A stretch of 64,000 bases of DNA, from the NCBI GenBank assembly GCA_947176915.1, contig CAMWSM010000004.1, positions 1 to 64,000 on the forward strand. The letters are read 5' to 3'. The position numbers and the translations under genes are program-made. Shown one piece after another: positions 17,561-25,734 of the stretch. This DNA is from an uncultured Porphyromonadaceae bacterium (GTDB lineage Bacteria; Bacteroidota; Bacteroidia; Bacteroidales; Muribaculaceae). The notes beneath the pieces were generated by a model, which searched no databases, was not told the DNA's origin, and saw only the letters and a list, made by a program, of their open reading frames with translations. Within the stretch, counting starts at the first letter, position 1. Each line of letters opens with the position of its first letter.

Positions 17561-18450
17561 TGAGTGCTACAGAAATTAGAGAAATACCGGCTGTAAGACT
17601 CTTTGTCCTGTTTATTACCTTTTTTATTTCCTTGGTATTGACAGGATTTATAGCTATTGGCATAGGAGAGATAGGATGGATTGGAGAGCGGGAGAAAGTC
17701 TTGATTACATCTGCCATACAATGTTTATTGGCGTTCTGTTTTCCGGCATGGTTTACAGCGCGCTTTTGCACACCACATCCTGATAAATGGCTTTATTTAA
17801 ACAGGGTTCCATCTTTTTGGTCATTTCTTGGAGTTGTCATTGCGTTCATAATTGTTCTTCCGGCATTGAATTGGTTAGTTGACTGGAATCAGAACCTACA
17901 TCTTCCGGAGTCAATGAAGAGTGTGGAGGAAACTTTACGCGGGTGGGAAGATGCAAACAGCGGTATTGTAGAGAAGATGCTTTCCGGAGCTTCTCCTTTA
18001 ATACTGACTTTTGCCGTGCTGATTGTCGGATTGCTGACAGGTTTTTCGGAAGAACTTTTTTTTAGAGGCGGCTTACAGAATATTCTGATAAGAAGTAAGG
18101 TTGCACCCTGGGTTGCTGTCTGGCTTACAGCTTTTGTATTCAGTGCCCTCCATTTTCAGTTTTTTGGTTTTATTCCAAGATTGTTTATGGGTGCATTTTT
18201 TGGATATTTGCTGATATGGTCGCGTAATCTTTGGTTGCCAATTTTCGCTCATGCCTTCAATAATTCGATAGTCGTGCTCACTTTTAATTCCAATATGTTT
18301 GAGCAGAAAGAAATTTTCGAGAATGTGGGAATCGCTCAAAGCGACAGTTTTCCCTGGATCGCACTTTCAAGTTTTGTGCTTTTCCTTGTGTTCATATATT
18401 TTTTCCGTACATATCTGACAAGTCGGAAAGGGAAGCAAAAGTATGGCTAA
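17557..18450 (+). CDS. CPBP family intramembrane metalloprotease
   Basis: This 297-residue polytopic membrane protein belongs to the CAAX protease/bacteriocin-processing (CPBP, Abi) family. The metal site is visible as E164-E165-x3-R169 in SEELFFRGG, a histidine in [10 protein letters not shown] and another in IFAHAFNNS. About eight membrane segments are predicted by eye. Substrate is unknown. It overlaps lptB by four bases and holA by eight, so it is translated as part of the operon. Confidence 0.88.
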   Translation: MMSATEIREIPAVRLFVLFITFFISLVLTGFIAIGIGEIGWIGEREKVLITSAIQCLLAFCFPAWFTARFCTPHPDKWLYLNRVPSFWSFLGVVIAFIIVLPALNWLVDWNQNLHLPESMKSVEETLRGWEDANSGIVEKMLSGASPLILTFAVLIVGLLTGFSEELFFRGGLQNILIRSKVAPWVAVWLTAFVFSALHFQFFGFIPRLFMGAFFGYLLIWSRNLWLPIFAHAFNNSIVVLTFNSNMFEQKEIFENVGIAQSDSFPWIALSSFVLFLVFIYFFRTYLTSRKGKQKYG

Positions 18451-19486
18451 GAAACAGACGGGCGTTCAATTTCGAGAAATAATGACCTCAGTCAAGCATG
18501 GTGATTTCGCTAAAGTTTATCTTCTCATGGGCGACGAGAGTTATTATCTTGATCGTATTGTCAAGGCGCTGGAGAATAATGTAGTAAAGGAGGAGGATCG
18601 TGATTTTAACTCAATAGTATTTTACGGAGCCGAGGCAGACATGGCATCTGTCATAGGCTCCGCGCAGCAATATCCGGTTATGTCTGAACGTCAGCTTGTG
18701 ATATTGAAAGAGGCTCAGGCAATGACTAATGCTAAGGCGCAGCTTGATAAATTGTCAAGCTATCTTGCTCATCCTAATGATACAACTGTATTAGTGATTG
18801 TATATAAGGGAGGAAGCCTTAATGCCACTTCCTCTCTTTTGAAATCTGCCAAAACACCTTCCACTGTTGTATTTAAAAGTGAGAAGCTTCGTGACTATGA
18901 ATTAAAAGGTCCGATAAAAGATTACTGTAATGAAAAGGGGATAGGGATAGATGAGAAAGCAATCGGTTTATTGTGTGACTATATAGGGAATCCCCTCAGC
19001 AAACTTTTTGGAGAAATAGACAAGTTAATTGTTGCCGGAGGGAGAGAGAATAAGAGAATTTCTCCTGAGCTTATAGAACGTAATATTGGCATTTCAAAGG
19101 ACTATAATACCTTTGAACTGGTAAAAGCTCTTGCAAAGAAAGATTACCTCAAATCAATGAAGATAGTTGACTATTTCTCTCGTAATCCCAAACAGAACCC
19201 GGGGATAATGATTGCGGCAACAATCTTTAATTATTTTGCTAAACTTTTTGTTGCAAGTGTAGCCAGAGACAAGAGCGATGCTTCACTCATGCAGCTTCTT
19301 GAAGTTAAAAGTGTTTATGCGCTCCCCGATTATAGGGAGGGATTGAGTAAATATAATGCCCGTATGGTTCTCGGAGCGGTTCATGCTGTGAGAGAATATG
19401 ATGCGAAAATCAAAGGCATAGGTTCTACCCAGAATGAGTATGAACTATTAAAGGAATTGATATTTAAGATCTTTACGGTACAATAA
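18443..19486 (+). CDS. holA: DNA polymerase III delta subunit
   Basis: This 347-residue protein is the clamp-loader delta subunit that opens the sliding clamp. Family features include VYLLMGDESYYLDRIVKAL at the start, the Walker-like fold without a functional ATP site, LCDYIGNPLSKLFGEIDKL, and a C-terminal helical collar domain ending NEYELLKELIFKIF. Sequence divergence is typical for delta. It overlaps the CPBP gene by eight bases and lies three bases before the ferredoxin gene. Confidence 0.93.
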   Translation: MAKKQTGVQFREIMTSVKHGDFAKVYLLMGDESYYLDRIVKALENNVVKEEDRDFNSIVFYGAEADMASVIGSAQQYPVMSERQLVILKEAQAMTNAKAQLDKLSSYLAHPNDTTVLVIVYKGGSLNATSSLLKSAKTPSTVVFKSEKLRDYELKGPIKDYCNEKGIGIDEKAIGLLCDYIGNPLSKLFGEIDKLIVAGGRENKRISPELIERNIGISKDYNTFELVKALAKKDYLKSMKIVDYFSRNPKQNPGIMIAATIFNYFAKLFVASVARDKSDASLMQLLEVKSVYALPDYREGLSKYNARMVLGAVHAVREYDAKIKGIGSTQNEYELLKELIFKIFTVQ

Positions 19487-19489
19487 ATT

Positions 19490-20278
19490 ATGATATACTA
19501 TTTTTCGGGGACAGGAAACTCCAGAGCCGCCGCTAAATCGATTGGAGAAAGGCTGGGGGAGCAAATAGGCCTTATCTCACAAATAAATCCCAATGAGGAA
19601 GTTTTTAGAGGAGAAATGTTAGGATTCATTTTCCCGGTATATGCATGGGGTGTCCCTCCACTTGTACTTAATTTTATTTCCCATTTTTCCCAGGAATTTA
19701 TTGATGTCATTAAGGATAAAAGTATTCCTGTATGGGTTGTTATGACATGTGGAGATGAAGTGGCGCTTGCTCCAGAAATGATTCAAAGGACTTGTGATAT
19801 AAAAGGAATAAAAATCAAGTCAATCTGGAGTGTTATCATGCCAAATGATTATGTACTACTTCCCGGTTTTGATGTTGATTCACGAGAAGTTGAAAAGGAG
19901 AAGCTTGACAAGGCTCCGGCACGAATATCCGAGATTGTTACAGGACTATGTGAAGGTAAAGAGGGTGTTTTTGTTGTCAGGGGGTCTATGGCATGGATAA
20001 AGACAAAACTTGTTTATCCTCTTTTTAAACGCTGGGGAGTTTTTCCAAAAAAGTGGCATCATACGGATGCATGTGTAGGTTGCGGAATTTGTGTGAAAAA
20101 TTGTCCGTTGAAAAATATAAGGCTTTCTGATTCCGGGTTCCCCTTGTGGGGTGAGAATTGTTGTTCATGCGTTGCTTGTTATCATTCTTGTCCGCGACAC
20201 GCAGTGGAGTATGGAAAGGCTACGAAAGGTAAGGGACAATATATGTATCCTGAAATAAGAAAAGGTTCCGTGAAATGA
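19490..20278 (+). CDS. EFR1 family flavodoxin-ferredoxin fusion
   Basis: This 262-residue protein joins an N-terminal flavodoxin-like domain (IYYFSGTGNSRAAAKSI, FMN phosphate loop) to two C-terminal 4Fe-4S motifs: CVGCGICVKNCPLK and CSCVACYHSCP. Such EFR1 proteins are electron carriers of anaerobes with unknown partners. It is the last gene of the udk-lptB-CPBP-holA run, and a terminator begins within its last codons. Confidence 0.92.
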   Translation: MIYYFSGTGNSRAAAKSIGERLGEQIGLISQINPNEEVFRGEMLGFIFPVYAWGVPPLVLNFISHFSQEFIDVIKDKSIPVWVVMTCGDEVALAPEMIQRTCDIKGIKIKSIWSVIMPNDYVLLPGFDVDSREVEKEKLDKAPARISEIVTGLCEGKEGVFVVRGSMAWIKTKLVYPLFKRWGVFPKKWHHTDACVGCGICVKNCPLKNIRLSDSGFPLWGENCCSCVACYHSCPRHAVEYGKATKGKGQYMYPEIRKGSVK

Positions 20279-20295
20279 CGGAGCCTTTTCTATTT
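20260..20295 (+). terminator. Terminator of the udk operon
   Basis: A 12-bp stem (20260-20271 with 20278-20289, one G-U pair) is followed by a T-rich tract. The stop codon TGA (20276-20278) lies at the loop. Confidence 0.8.
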
Positions 20296-20305
20296 AAATG
20301 AGGAT

Positions 20306-20824
20306 TTAAAAAAACTTGGTTATGGAATTGTCGTAACTCATGGCTATGACCTTTCCTTCTAAATTGACCAAAGAATAAGCCGGCTGGTTGTCTGAGTTAA
20401 AGAATACCACAATATTATCAAATGCTTTACCTTGGAATGTTTTTCCCGACGCTTCTGCTGACCATATTCCATTTTTAAAGGAAATTGCTATTTTGCTCCC
20501 CGGCTGATTTGTAACGGGATAAATCCCTGCGTTAGGCACACTTTCAGGAGAACAAGTGTATTGCTGAGAAAGGTAACCTTTTAATCCCGGAGAATATTCC
20601 ACAAGATACCATCCTTTATTATTCTCAAGAATTTTAAAAACCATTCCGGATTGGGGAGTCACTTCTTGATTTTGAGTGTTGAGAGTAACATATCCCTTAA
20701 CATTTGGCTCATCAAATATTTTAGCATCTTTGTTAACCACTGCAAATGATTGAGCAAAAGATTGCGATGAGAGAAAAAAGCTTGAGAGAATAATTACTAA
20801 TTTAAAAATGCTGATATTTTTCAT
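20306..20824 (-). CDS. Secreted SH3-like domain protein
   Basis: This 172-residue protein has a clear signal peptide ending SQSFAQS (near residue 25) and then a bacterial SH3-like segment: AKIFDEPNVKGYVTLNTQNQEV...NNKGWYLVEYSPGLKGYLSQQYT. The C-terminal half is beta-rich with no recognised family. SH3-like domains often bind cell wall or peptides. It lies 86 bases downstream of alaS on the same strand, with a GC-rich hairpin between them. No specific function can be assigned. Confidence 0.75.
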   Translation of the reverse strand: MKNISIFKLVIILSSFFLSSQSFAQSFAVVNKDAKIFDEPNVKGYVTLNTQNQEVTPQSGMVFKILENNKGWYLVEYSPGLKGYLSQQYTCSPESVPNAGIYPVTNQPGSKIAISFKNGIWSAEASGKTFQGKAFDNIVVFFNSDNQPAYSLVNLEGKVIAMSYDNSITKFF

Positions 20825-20840
20825 AGAATTATTTTTTTAA

Positions 20841-20863
20841 TCCGGGGGAAAAATTCCCCCGGA
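20841..20863 (-). terminator. GC-rich hairpin between alaS and the SH3-like gene
   Basis: A perfect 10-bp stem (TCCGGGGGAA and its complement) has a three-base loop. On the minus strand it is followed by TTAAAAAAAT and not by a T run, so it may be a weak terminator, a leader hairpin or an RNA stabiliser. Confidence 0.5.
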
Positions 20864-20910
20864 CTTATGATTAAGAACCACATGAATTATTGGTTTATGT
20901 TGAAAAATTT

Positions 20911-23529
20911 TTACAGAGCGAGCAACTCCATAATTTTATCGATAGCGGCAGAGAGACCATCGATATCCTTGCCTCCTGCTTGAGCAAAGAAGGGTTGTCC
21001 GCCTCCACCTCCCTTGATCAATTTAGCAGCCTGACGAACGATGTTGGAGGCATTTTTACCTGATTTAACAATATCATCAGTAAGCAATAATGTTAAAAGA
21101 GGTTTATTACCGGTATATGTTCCTCCTACAAAAACGGTATGCTCCGGAGAAAGTTTCTTAATTGTAAAAGCCACATTCTTTACTACTTCCGGAAGACGAG
21201 GACCGGAAAGGCGACATACGGACACACCATTTATGTTTTTAGCATTGGCGAGAATTTCGGAAGCAATATTTCTAACTCTTTCCTCCATATAGTCTTCTAC
21301 TTGCTTACGGAGTTCAGAATTTTCTTTGATAGCCTTCTCTACGGCTGCTTTGACATTAGATGCATTGCCAAGGAATGATGACACATCTTTCATGGTGTCT
21401 TGCATATCATCAAGAATCTCTTCTACTCCGGCTGCAGAAACAGCCTCGATTCTTCGTATTCCGGCGGCTATTGAGCTTTCCGATAAGATTCTGATCATAC
21501 CGATATTTCCGGAATTGGCTACGTGAGTGCCTCCACAAAGCTCAACTGAGGTGCCATACTTCACGACTCTAACCTTATCGCCATATTTTTCACCGAAAAG
21601 AGCCATCGCCCCCATTTTGCGTGCCTCTTCAATTGGCATTTCCCGCGCCTCCTCTAATGGCATTGCCTTACGGATGCGAGCATTGACAAGGTGTTCGACT
21701 TTGCGAAGTTCTTCCGGAGTAACTTTCTGAAAATGAGAAAAGTCAAAACGAAGAACTTCAGGAGATACGAAAGAACCCTTTTGTTCCACATGATTTCCTA
21801 AAACTTCGCGAAGTGCTTCATGGATGAGATGAGTTGCGGAATGATTAGCGGAAGTAGCGGCTCTTGAATTTTCGTCAATACGCGCCACAAAGTCGGCAGC
21901 GGGATTGGTTGGCAATTTATGAGTGAGATGCACTCCGATATTATTCTCGCGCTTAGTATCGAATATCTCAATAACCTCACCATCATCAGCTGTCAGAGTT
22001 CCTATGTCGCCCACCTGACCACCCATTTCAGCGTAGAAAGGAGTCTCCGAGAGAATTATTTGATAAAATTCTTTTCCCTTTTGCTTGACTTTACGATAAC
22101 GGAGAATGTTTGTGTTAGATTCAGTCTTATCGTAACCTACGAATTTCTGATCACCGTTGTTTATGATAGTCCAGTCTCCGGTTTCAACAGCAGCAGCGTT
22201 GCGGGCACGCTCTTTCTGTTTGGTCATTTCTGTGTCAAACTCTTCCTGATTAAGAGTCATCCCGTTTTCTCGCAGGATAAGTTCGGTGAGATCAAGGGGA
22301 AAGCCGTATGTGTCGTACAATGTAAATGCGTCTTTACCGGAAATAACAGATTTTCCCTCTTTTTTTGCTTTTTCAATCAAGGAATCCAAGAGCTTAATGC
22401 CATTATCAAGAGTGCGTAGGAAAGATTCCTCTTCCTCTTTTATCACTTTTTTAATCAAGTCTTTTTGCGCTCTCAATTCAGGATATGAGTCTCCCATTTG
22501 CTCTACGAGTTTATCCACAAGCTTATATAAGAAGGCATCTTTTCGATTGAGGAATGTATAGGCGTATCTTACAGCACGACGTAAAATACGACGAATTACA
22601 TATCCGGCTTTGGCATTGGAAGGTAATTGAGAATCCGCAATTGAGAATGCGATAGTGCGCAAGTGGTCGGCTACCACACGCATTGCCACATCTACTTTTT
22701 CATCTTCACCATATTTCAGGCCTGTTATATCAGAAATTACCTCAATAATTGGAGTGAAAACGTCAGTGTCATAATTTGATTTTTTGCCCTGAAGTGCCAT
22801 ACAAAGACGTTCGAATCCCATGCCGGTGTCAATAACCTTTGCGGGGAGTGGTTCGAGGGAACCATCAGCCTTACGATTGTACTGCATGAAGACGAGGTTC
22901 CAAATCTCAATTACTTGAGGATTATCTTTATTTACAAGGGAAGCTCCGTCGACAGCAGCTCTTTCTTCATCCGAACGAAGATCGATATGAATTTCGCTAC
23001 AAGGCCCGCATGGACCCGTATCACCCATTTCCCAGAAGTTATCGTGACGGTTTCCATTAATGATGTGAGAGGAGGGCAGATGCTTCTCCCAATATCCGGC
23101 AGCTTCATTATCTCTTTCAAGACCTTCCGGTGCGTATCCTTCAAAAACGGTGGCGTATAGTCGGTCAGGATTTAGTTTCAGGACGTCGACAAGATATTCC
23201 CAAGCCCAATCGATAGCTTCTTTTTTAAAATAATCACCAAACGACCAGTTGCCAAGCATTTCGAACATGGTGTGATGGTAAGTATCATGTCCTACCTCTT
23301 CGAGATCGTTATGCTTTCCTGAAACACGCAAACATTTTTGGCTGTCCGCCACTCTTTTGTGGGTGGCAGGTCGGTTGCCAAGAATAATGTCTTTAAACTG
23401 ATTCATGCCGGCATTGGTAAACATAAGTGTCGGGTCGTCTTTGATTACCATGGGCGCGGAAGGAACAATCTGATGTCCTCTTTCACGAAAGAAATTCTTA
23501 AAAGATTCTCTGATTTCGTTTGATGTCAT
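20911..23529 (-). CDS. alaS: Alanine-tRNA ligase
   Basis: This 872-residue protein is a full-length alanyl-tRNA synthetase. The class II catalytic core starts at residue 1 ([37 protein letters not shown]). The editing domain carries the zinc motifs [11 protein letters not shown] and [10 protein letters not shown], and the C-Ala domain ends in [16 protein letters not shown]. It charges tRNA-Ala and clears mis-charged Ser and Gly. A partner tRNA-Ala(GGC) lies at 41156. Its promoter is one face of the palindrome at 23591. Confidence 0.98.
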   Translation of the reverse strand: MTSNEIRESFKNFFRERGHQIVPSAPMVIKDDPTLMFTNAGMNQFKDIILGNRPATHKRVADSQKCLRVSGKHNDLEEVGHDTYHHTMFEMLGNWSFGDYFKKEAIDWAWEYLVDVLKLNPDRLYATVFEGYAPEGLERDNEAAGYWEKHLPSSHIINGNRHDNFWEMGDTGPCGPCSEIHIDLRSDEERAAVDGASLVNKDNPQVIEIWNLVFMQYNRKADGSLEPLPAKVIDTGMGFERLCMALQGKKSNYDTDVFTPIIEVISDITGLKYGEDEKVDVAMRVVADHLRTIAFSIADSQLPSNAKAGYVIRRILRRAVRYAYTFLNRKDAFLYKLVDKLVEQMGDSYPELRAQKDLIKKVIKEEEESFLRTLDNGIKLLDSLIEKAKKEGKSVISGKDAFTLYDTYGFPLDLTELILRENGMTLNQEEFDTEMTKQKERARNAAAVETGDWTIINNGDQKFVGYDKTESNTNILRYRKVKQKGKEFYQIILSETPFYAEMGGQVGDIGTLTADDGEVIEIFDTKRENNIGVHLTHKLPTNPAADFVARIDENSRAATSANHSATHLIHEALREVLGNHVEQKGSFVSPEVLRFDFSHFQKVTPEELRKVEHLVNARIRKAMPLEEAREMPIEEARKMGAMALFGEKYGDKVRVVKYGTSVELCGGTHVANSGNIGMIRILSESSIAAGIRRIEAVSAAGVEEILDDMQDTMKDVSSFLGNASNVKAAVEKAIKENSELRKQVEDYMEERVRNIASEILANAKNINGVSVCRLSGPRLPEVVKNVAFTIKKLSPEHTVFVGGTYTGNKPLLTLLLTDDIVKSGKNASNIVRQAAKLIKGGGGGQPFFAQAGGKDIDGLSAAIDKIMELLAL

Positions 23530-23590
23530 ATTATCTAATTATTAAGATAGTCTAAAATAAAGGAGGATAATTTTTACTTAACCATAATAA

Positions 23591-23626
23591 TTTGCAAAAT
23601 TAAGGGAATTCCCTTAATTTTGCAAA
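23591..23626. promoter_or_regulatory. Perfectly palindromic divergent promoter, alaS / M23 peptidase
   Basis: The 36 bases are an exact palindrome; the left half is TTTGCAAAATTAAGGGAA. Each strand reads TTTG (-33 type), 20 bases, then TAATTTTG (-7 type): plus 23591-23594 and 23615-23622, minus 23626-23623 and 23602-23595. Two polymerases could therefore bind the same 36 bases in opposite orientations. The predicted leaders are about 60 bases (alaS) and 98 bases (M23). Confidence 0.8.
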
Positions 23627-23726
23627 CAATATGCCCCTCTTCCGAAGAGAGAATTAATTTAATCCCGTTTTCAAGAAGGACAAAACGTTACATTTCTCCA
23701 TTTCTTCAATAGGATATTATTAAAGG

Positions 23727-24698
23727 ATGGCAAAAGAGATTCTTTACAAGTATAATCCCGAAACGGATAATTTTGAGCGAGTCTATAAAACGGTTGGCTC
23801 AAGGATAACTTTATGGGCAAAAATAGGGGGACTCTCTTTTTTTTTCGGTATCATTATATTTCTCCTTGTATTTTATTGTTTTGATTCCCCTACGGAAGAA
23901 AATCTTAGAGAGGAGAATCGTGAATTAAGGACACAATATAAGATATTGAACAGAAGAATAGAGAATTCCCAAAAAGTGTTGGAAAGGCTTATTGAACGCG
24001 ATGATAATTTCTATCGCGTTATGATGCAGATGGAGCCTATGAGCCAATCTCAACGTCTGGCCGGACTTGAAAAGGAGACACGTTACAGTGGGGGTGTTGA
24101 CAAATTGAATGATGCTGCGCTTGTCAGTGAACTTGATCGTAGAATGAATCTTATGGAGAAGCAGATCTTTTCACAAGTTCAGAGTTATGAGCAGCTAAGG
24201 GAGAGAATGGGGAAGGAGAGGGAAAAAATGAGCCATATCCCCTCAATTATGCCAATCAACCCTTCATCTTTTTCTCTTGCTTCAGGCTATGGATACAGGC
24301 GGGATCCTATCTCGGGACATTCCAAATATCATGAAGGAATTGACATCGCGGCGTCAACAGGAACTCCCGTTATTTCCACAGGAGATGGTATTGTTGAATT
24401 GGCAGAAAGAAAAGCGGGTGCAGGTAATTGTATAGAAATTAATCATGATTATAATTATAAGTCGACATATTCCCACCTTTCAGAAATATTAGTGGCACCG
24501 GGACAGGTAATCAAGAGAGGACAAATTATCGGAAAGGTTGGAAGTTCGGGCGTGTCTACCGGTCCGCATCTTCATTATGAAGTTAGATTTAAGGGAGAAG
24601 CCCAGAATCCTGTAAACTATTTTTTTAAGGATTTAGGTCCTAAGGAATTTGCAGAGATGATGCAGAAGGCGGACAATGCCGGCCATCTAATGGATTAA
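23727..24698 (+). CDS. M23 family peptidoglycan endopeptidase
   Basis: This 323-residue protein has a cytoplasmic start, one membrane segment (about residues 34-52), a coiled coil (about 58-100 and 130-165), and a C-terminal LytM/M23 domain. Zinc ligands are expected at H202 and D206 (YHEGIDIA) and H283 (PHLHYE), with H250 and H281 nearby, so the active site looks intact. It would cut cell-wall crosslinks or act with division and envelope factors. It is followed after 25 bases by a MerR-type gene. Confidence 0.93.
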   Translation: MAKEILYKYNPETDNFERVYKTVGSRITLWAKIGGLSFFFGIIIFLLVFYCFDSPTEENLREENRELRTQYKILNRRIENSQKVLERLIERDDNFYRVMMQMEPMSQSQRLAGLEKETRYSGGVDKLNDAALVSELDRRMNLMEKQIFSQVQSYEQLRERMGKEREKMSHIPSIMPINPSSFSLASGYGYRRDPISGHSKYHEGIDIAASTGTPVISTGDGIVELAERKAGAGNCIEINHDYNYKSTYSHLSEILVAPGQVIKRGQIIGKVGSSGVSTGPHLHYEVRFKGEAQNPVNYFFKDLGPKEFAEMMQKADNAGHLMD

Positions 24699-24723
24699 CC
24701 ATTCTACAGTTTTTAATATTGCC

Positions 24724-25059
24724 ATGCACGATTTAACAAAAAAATATTACAAAATCAGTGAGGTTTCAGAAATTCTCGGCATACCGACATCTACCATAAG
24801 ATTTTGGGAAAATGAATTTCCGGAGGTTAGTCCTATGAGAAGTATCGGAAATCAGCGATATTATACACCTGAAGATATAGAGGCATTGAAAATAATTTAT
24901 TTTCTTCTCAAAATTAAAGGTCTAAAAGTTGAGGCAGCCAAGGAGCAGATGCGACTTAACCGCACCAACATTTCAAAGAAAGCGGAAATAGTAGAGCGGC
25001 TGCAGGATGTAAGAGATGAACTCTCCATGATGCTGAAAGCTTTGGAGAAAAGGAAATAA
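24724..25059 (+). CDS. MerR family transcriptional regulator
   Basis: This 111-residue protein has one MerR winged-helix domain: YYKISEVSEILGIPTSTIRFWENEFPEVSPMRSIGNQRYYTPEDIEALKII. The characteristic R-x-W-E and R-x-Y pattern is present. The C-terminal part is a short helix (VERLQDVRDELSMMLKAL) for dimerisation, and no effector-binding cysteines or domain are seen. It is cotranscribed with the M23 peptidase. Targets are unknown. Confidence 0.92.
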   Translation: MHDLTKKYYKISEVSEILGIPTSTIRFWENEFPEVSPMRSIGNQRYYTPEDIEALKIIYFLLKIKGLKVEAAKEQMRLNRTNISKKAEIVERLQDVRDELSMMLKALEKRK

Positions 25060-25168
25060 ACTTTTTCAAGTTGGCTTTATTAGAGGCTATGAATTATGTT
25101 TGATTTCCTTTTCCCTTGGGTTTCAAAAATATTTCACAGAACTCAGGTAAAAATTAACGGAATCAAAT

Positions 25169-25609
25169 TTAGAGATTGGAATTATAATATTTGGAATTTC
25201 CGGTTATATTATCACCAACAAATGATGGAAGGGGATAAACTGTATCAGATGAGGGCAATTCTATCTCTGCTGTAATTAATCCTAAACGATTGCCGAAAAA
25301 TTCGTCGATTTCCCATCGGAATCCTTTGAAAATGACAATATGCCTTTTCTTTTCTATCACGCCCGGCAAACACATATCAAGCATCTTTTCTGCATCCGAC
25401 AAAGGAATTTCATATTCGAATTCATGGCGTTTGTCCCCTTTATTTTTCCCCTTTACAGTGATGTAGCCTTTCTCATCAAGAATCCTTATTCTTACAGTTC
25501 TTTCCGGAGTCCTATTGAGGTAGCCTTGACGAATTAAATGCACTTCTGAGGCTTCTTCCCTAAAAGATTCATCCGACACAAGATATTTATGTTCTATTTC
25601 TAAAGCCAT
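25169..25609 (-). CDS. CYTH domain protein
   Basis: This 146-residue protein is a single CYTH (triphosphate tunnel) domain. It begins with the signature ExExK motif, MALEIEHKYLV, and shows RIRILDEKGYITVKGK and EYEIPLSDAEKML in order. CYTH proteins act on triphosphates such as inorganic tripolyphosphate or ATP. The frame is open eight codons further upstream, but those codons overlap the -7 element at 25631, so the ATG at 25609 before the ExExK motif is preferred. It is divergent from the DUF5686 gene. Confidence 0.92.
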   Translation of the reverse strand: MALEIEHKYLVSDESFREEASEVHLIRQGYLNRTPERTVRIRILDEKGYITVKGKNKGDKRHEFEYEIPLSDAEKMLDMCLPGVIEKKRHIVIFKGFRWEIDEFFGNRLGLITAEIELPSSDTVYPLPSFVGDNITGNSKYYNSNL

Positions 25610-25630
25610 AATAATATTGTTTTTCAATGA

Positions 25631-25638
25631 CAAAAATA
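25631..25638 (-). promoter_or_regulatory. -7 promoter element of the CYTH gene
   Basis: On the minus strand it reads TATTTTTG, 21 bases before the chosen start, predicting a very short leader. Confidence 0.5.
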
Positions 25639-25734
25639 ATAAAAAGAATAGATATCATAAAGATAAAATATAAATTTTTGGAATATAATTACGTTATATA
25701 AAAAATATCTTTCAGAGATCAGCTAATCCTAAAA

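Noticed and set aside
21919-22419. 166-codon open frame on the plus strand
   Set aside because: It lies wholly inside alaS on the opposite strand, and alaS is unmistakable; the translation has no recognisable pattern.
25047-25113. Inverted repeat GAAAAGGAAAT / ATTTCCTTTTC after the MerR gene
   Set aside because: The arms are 11 bases but about 45 bases apart, AT-rich, and no T run follows, so a chance match is likely.
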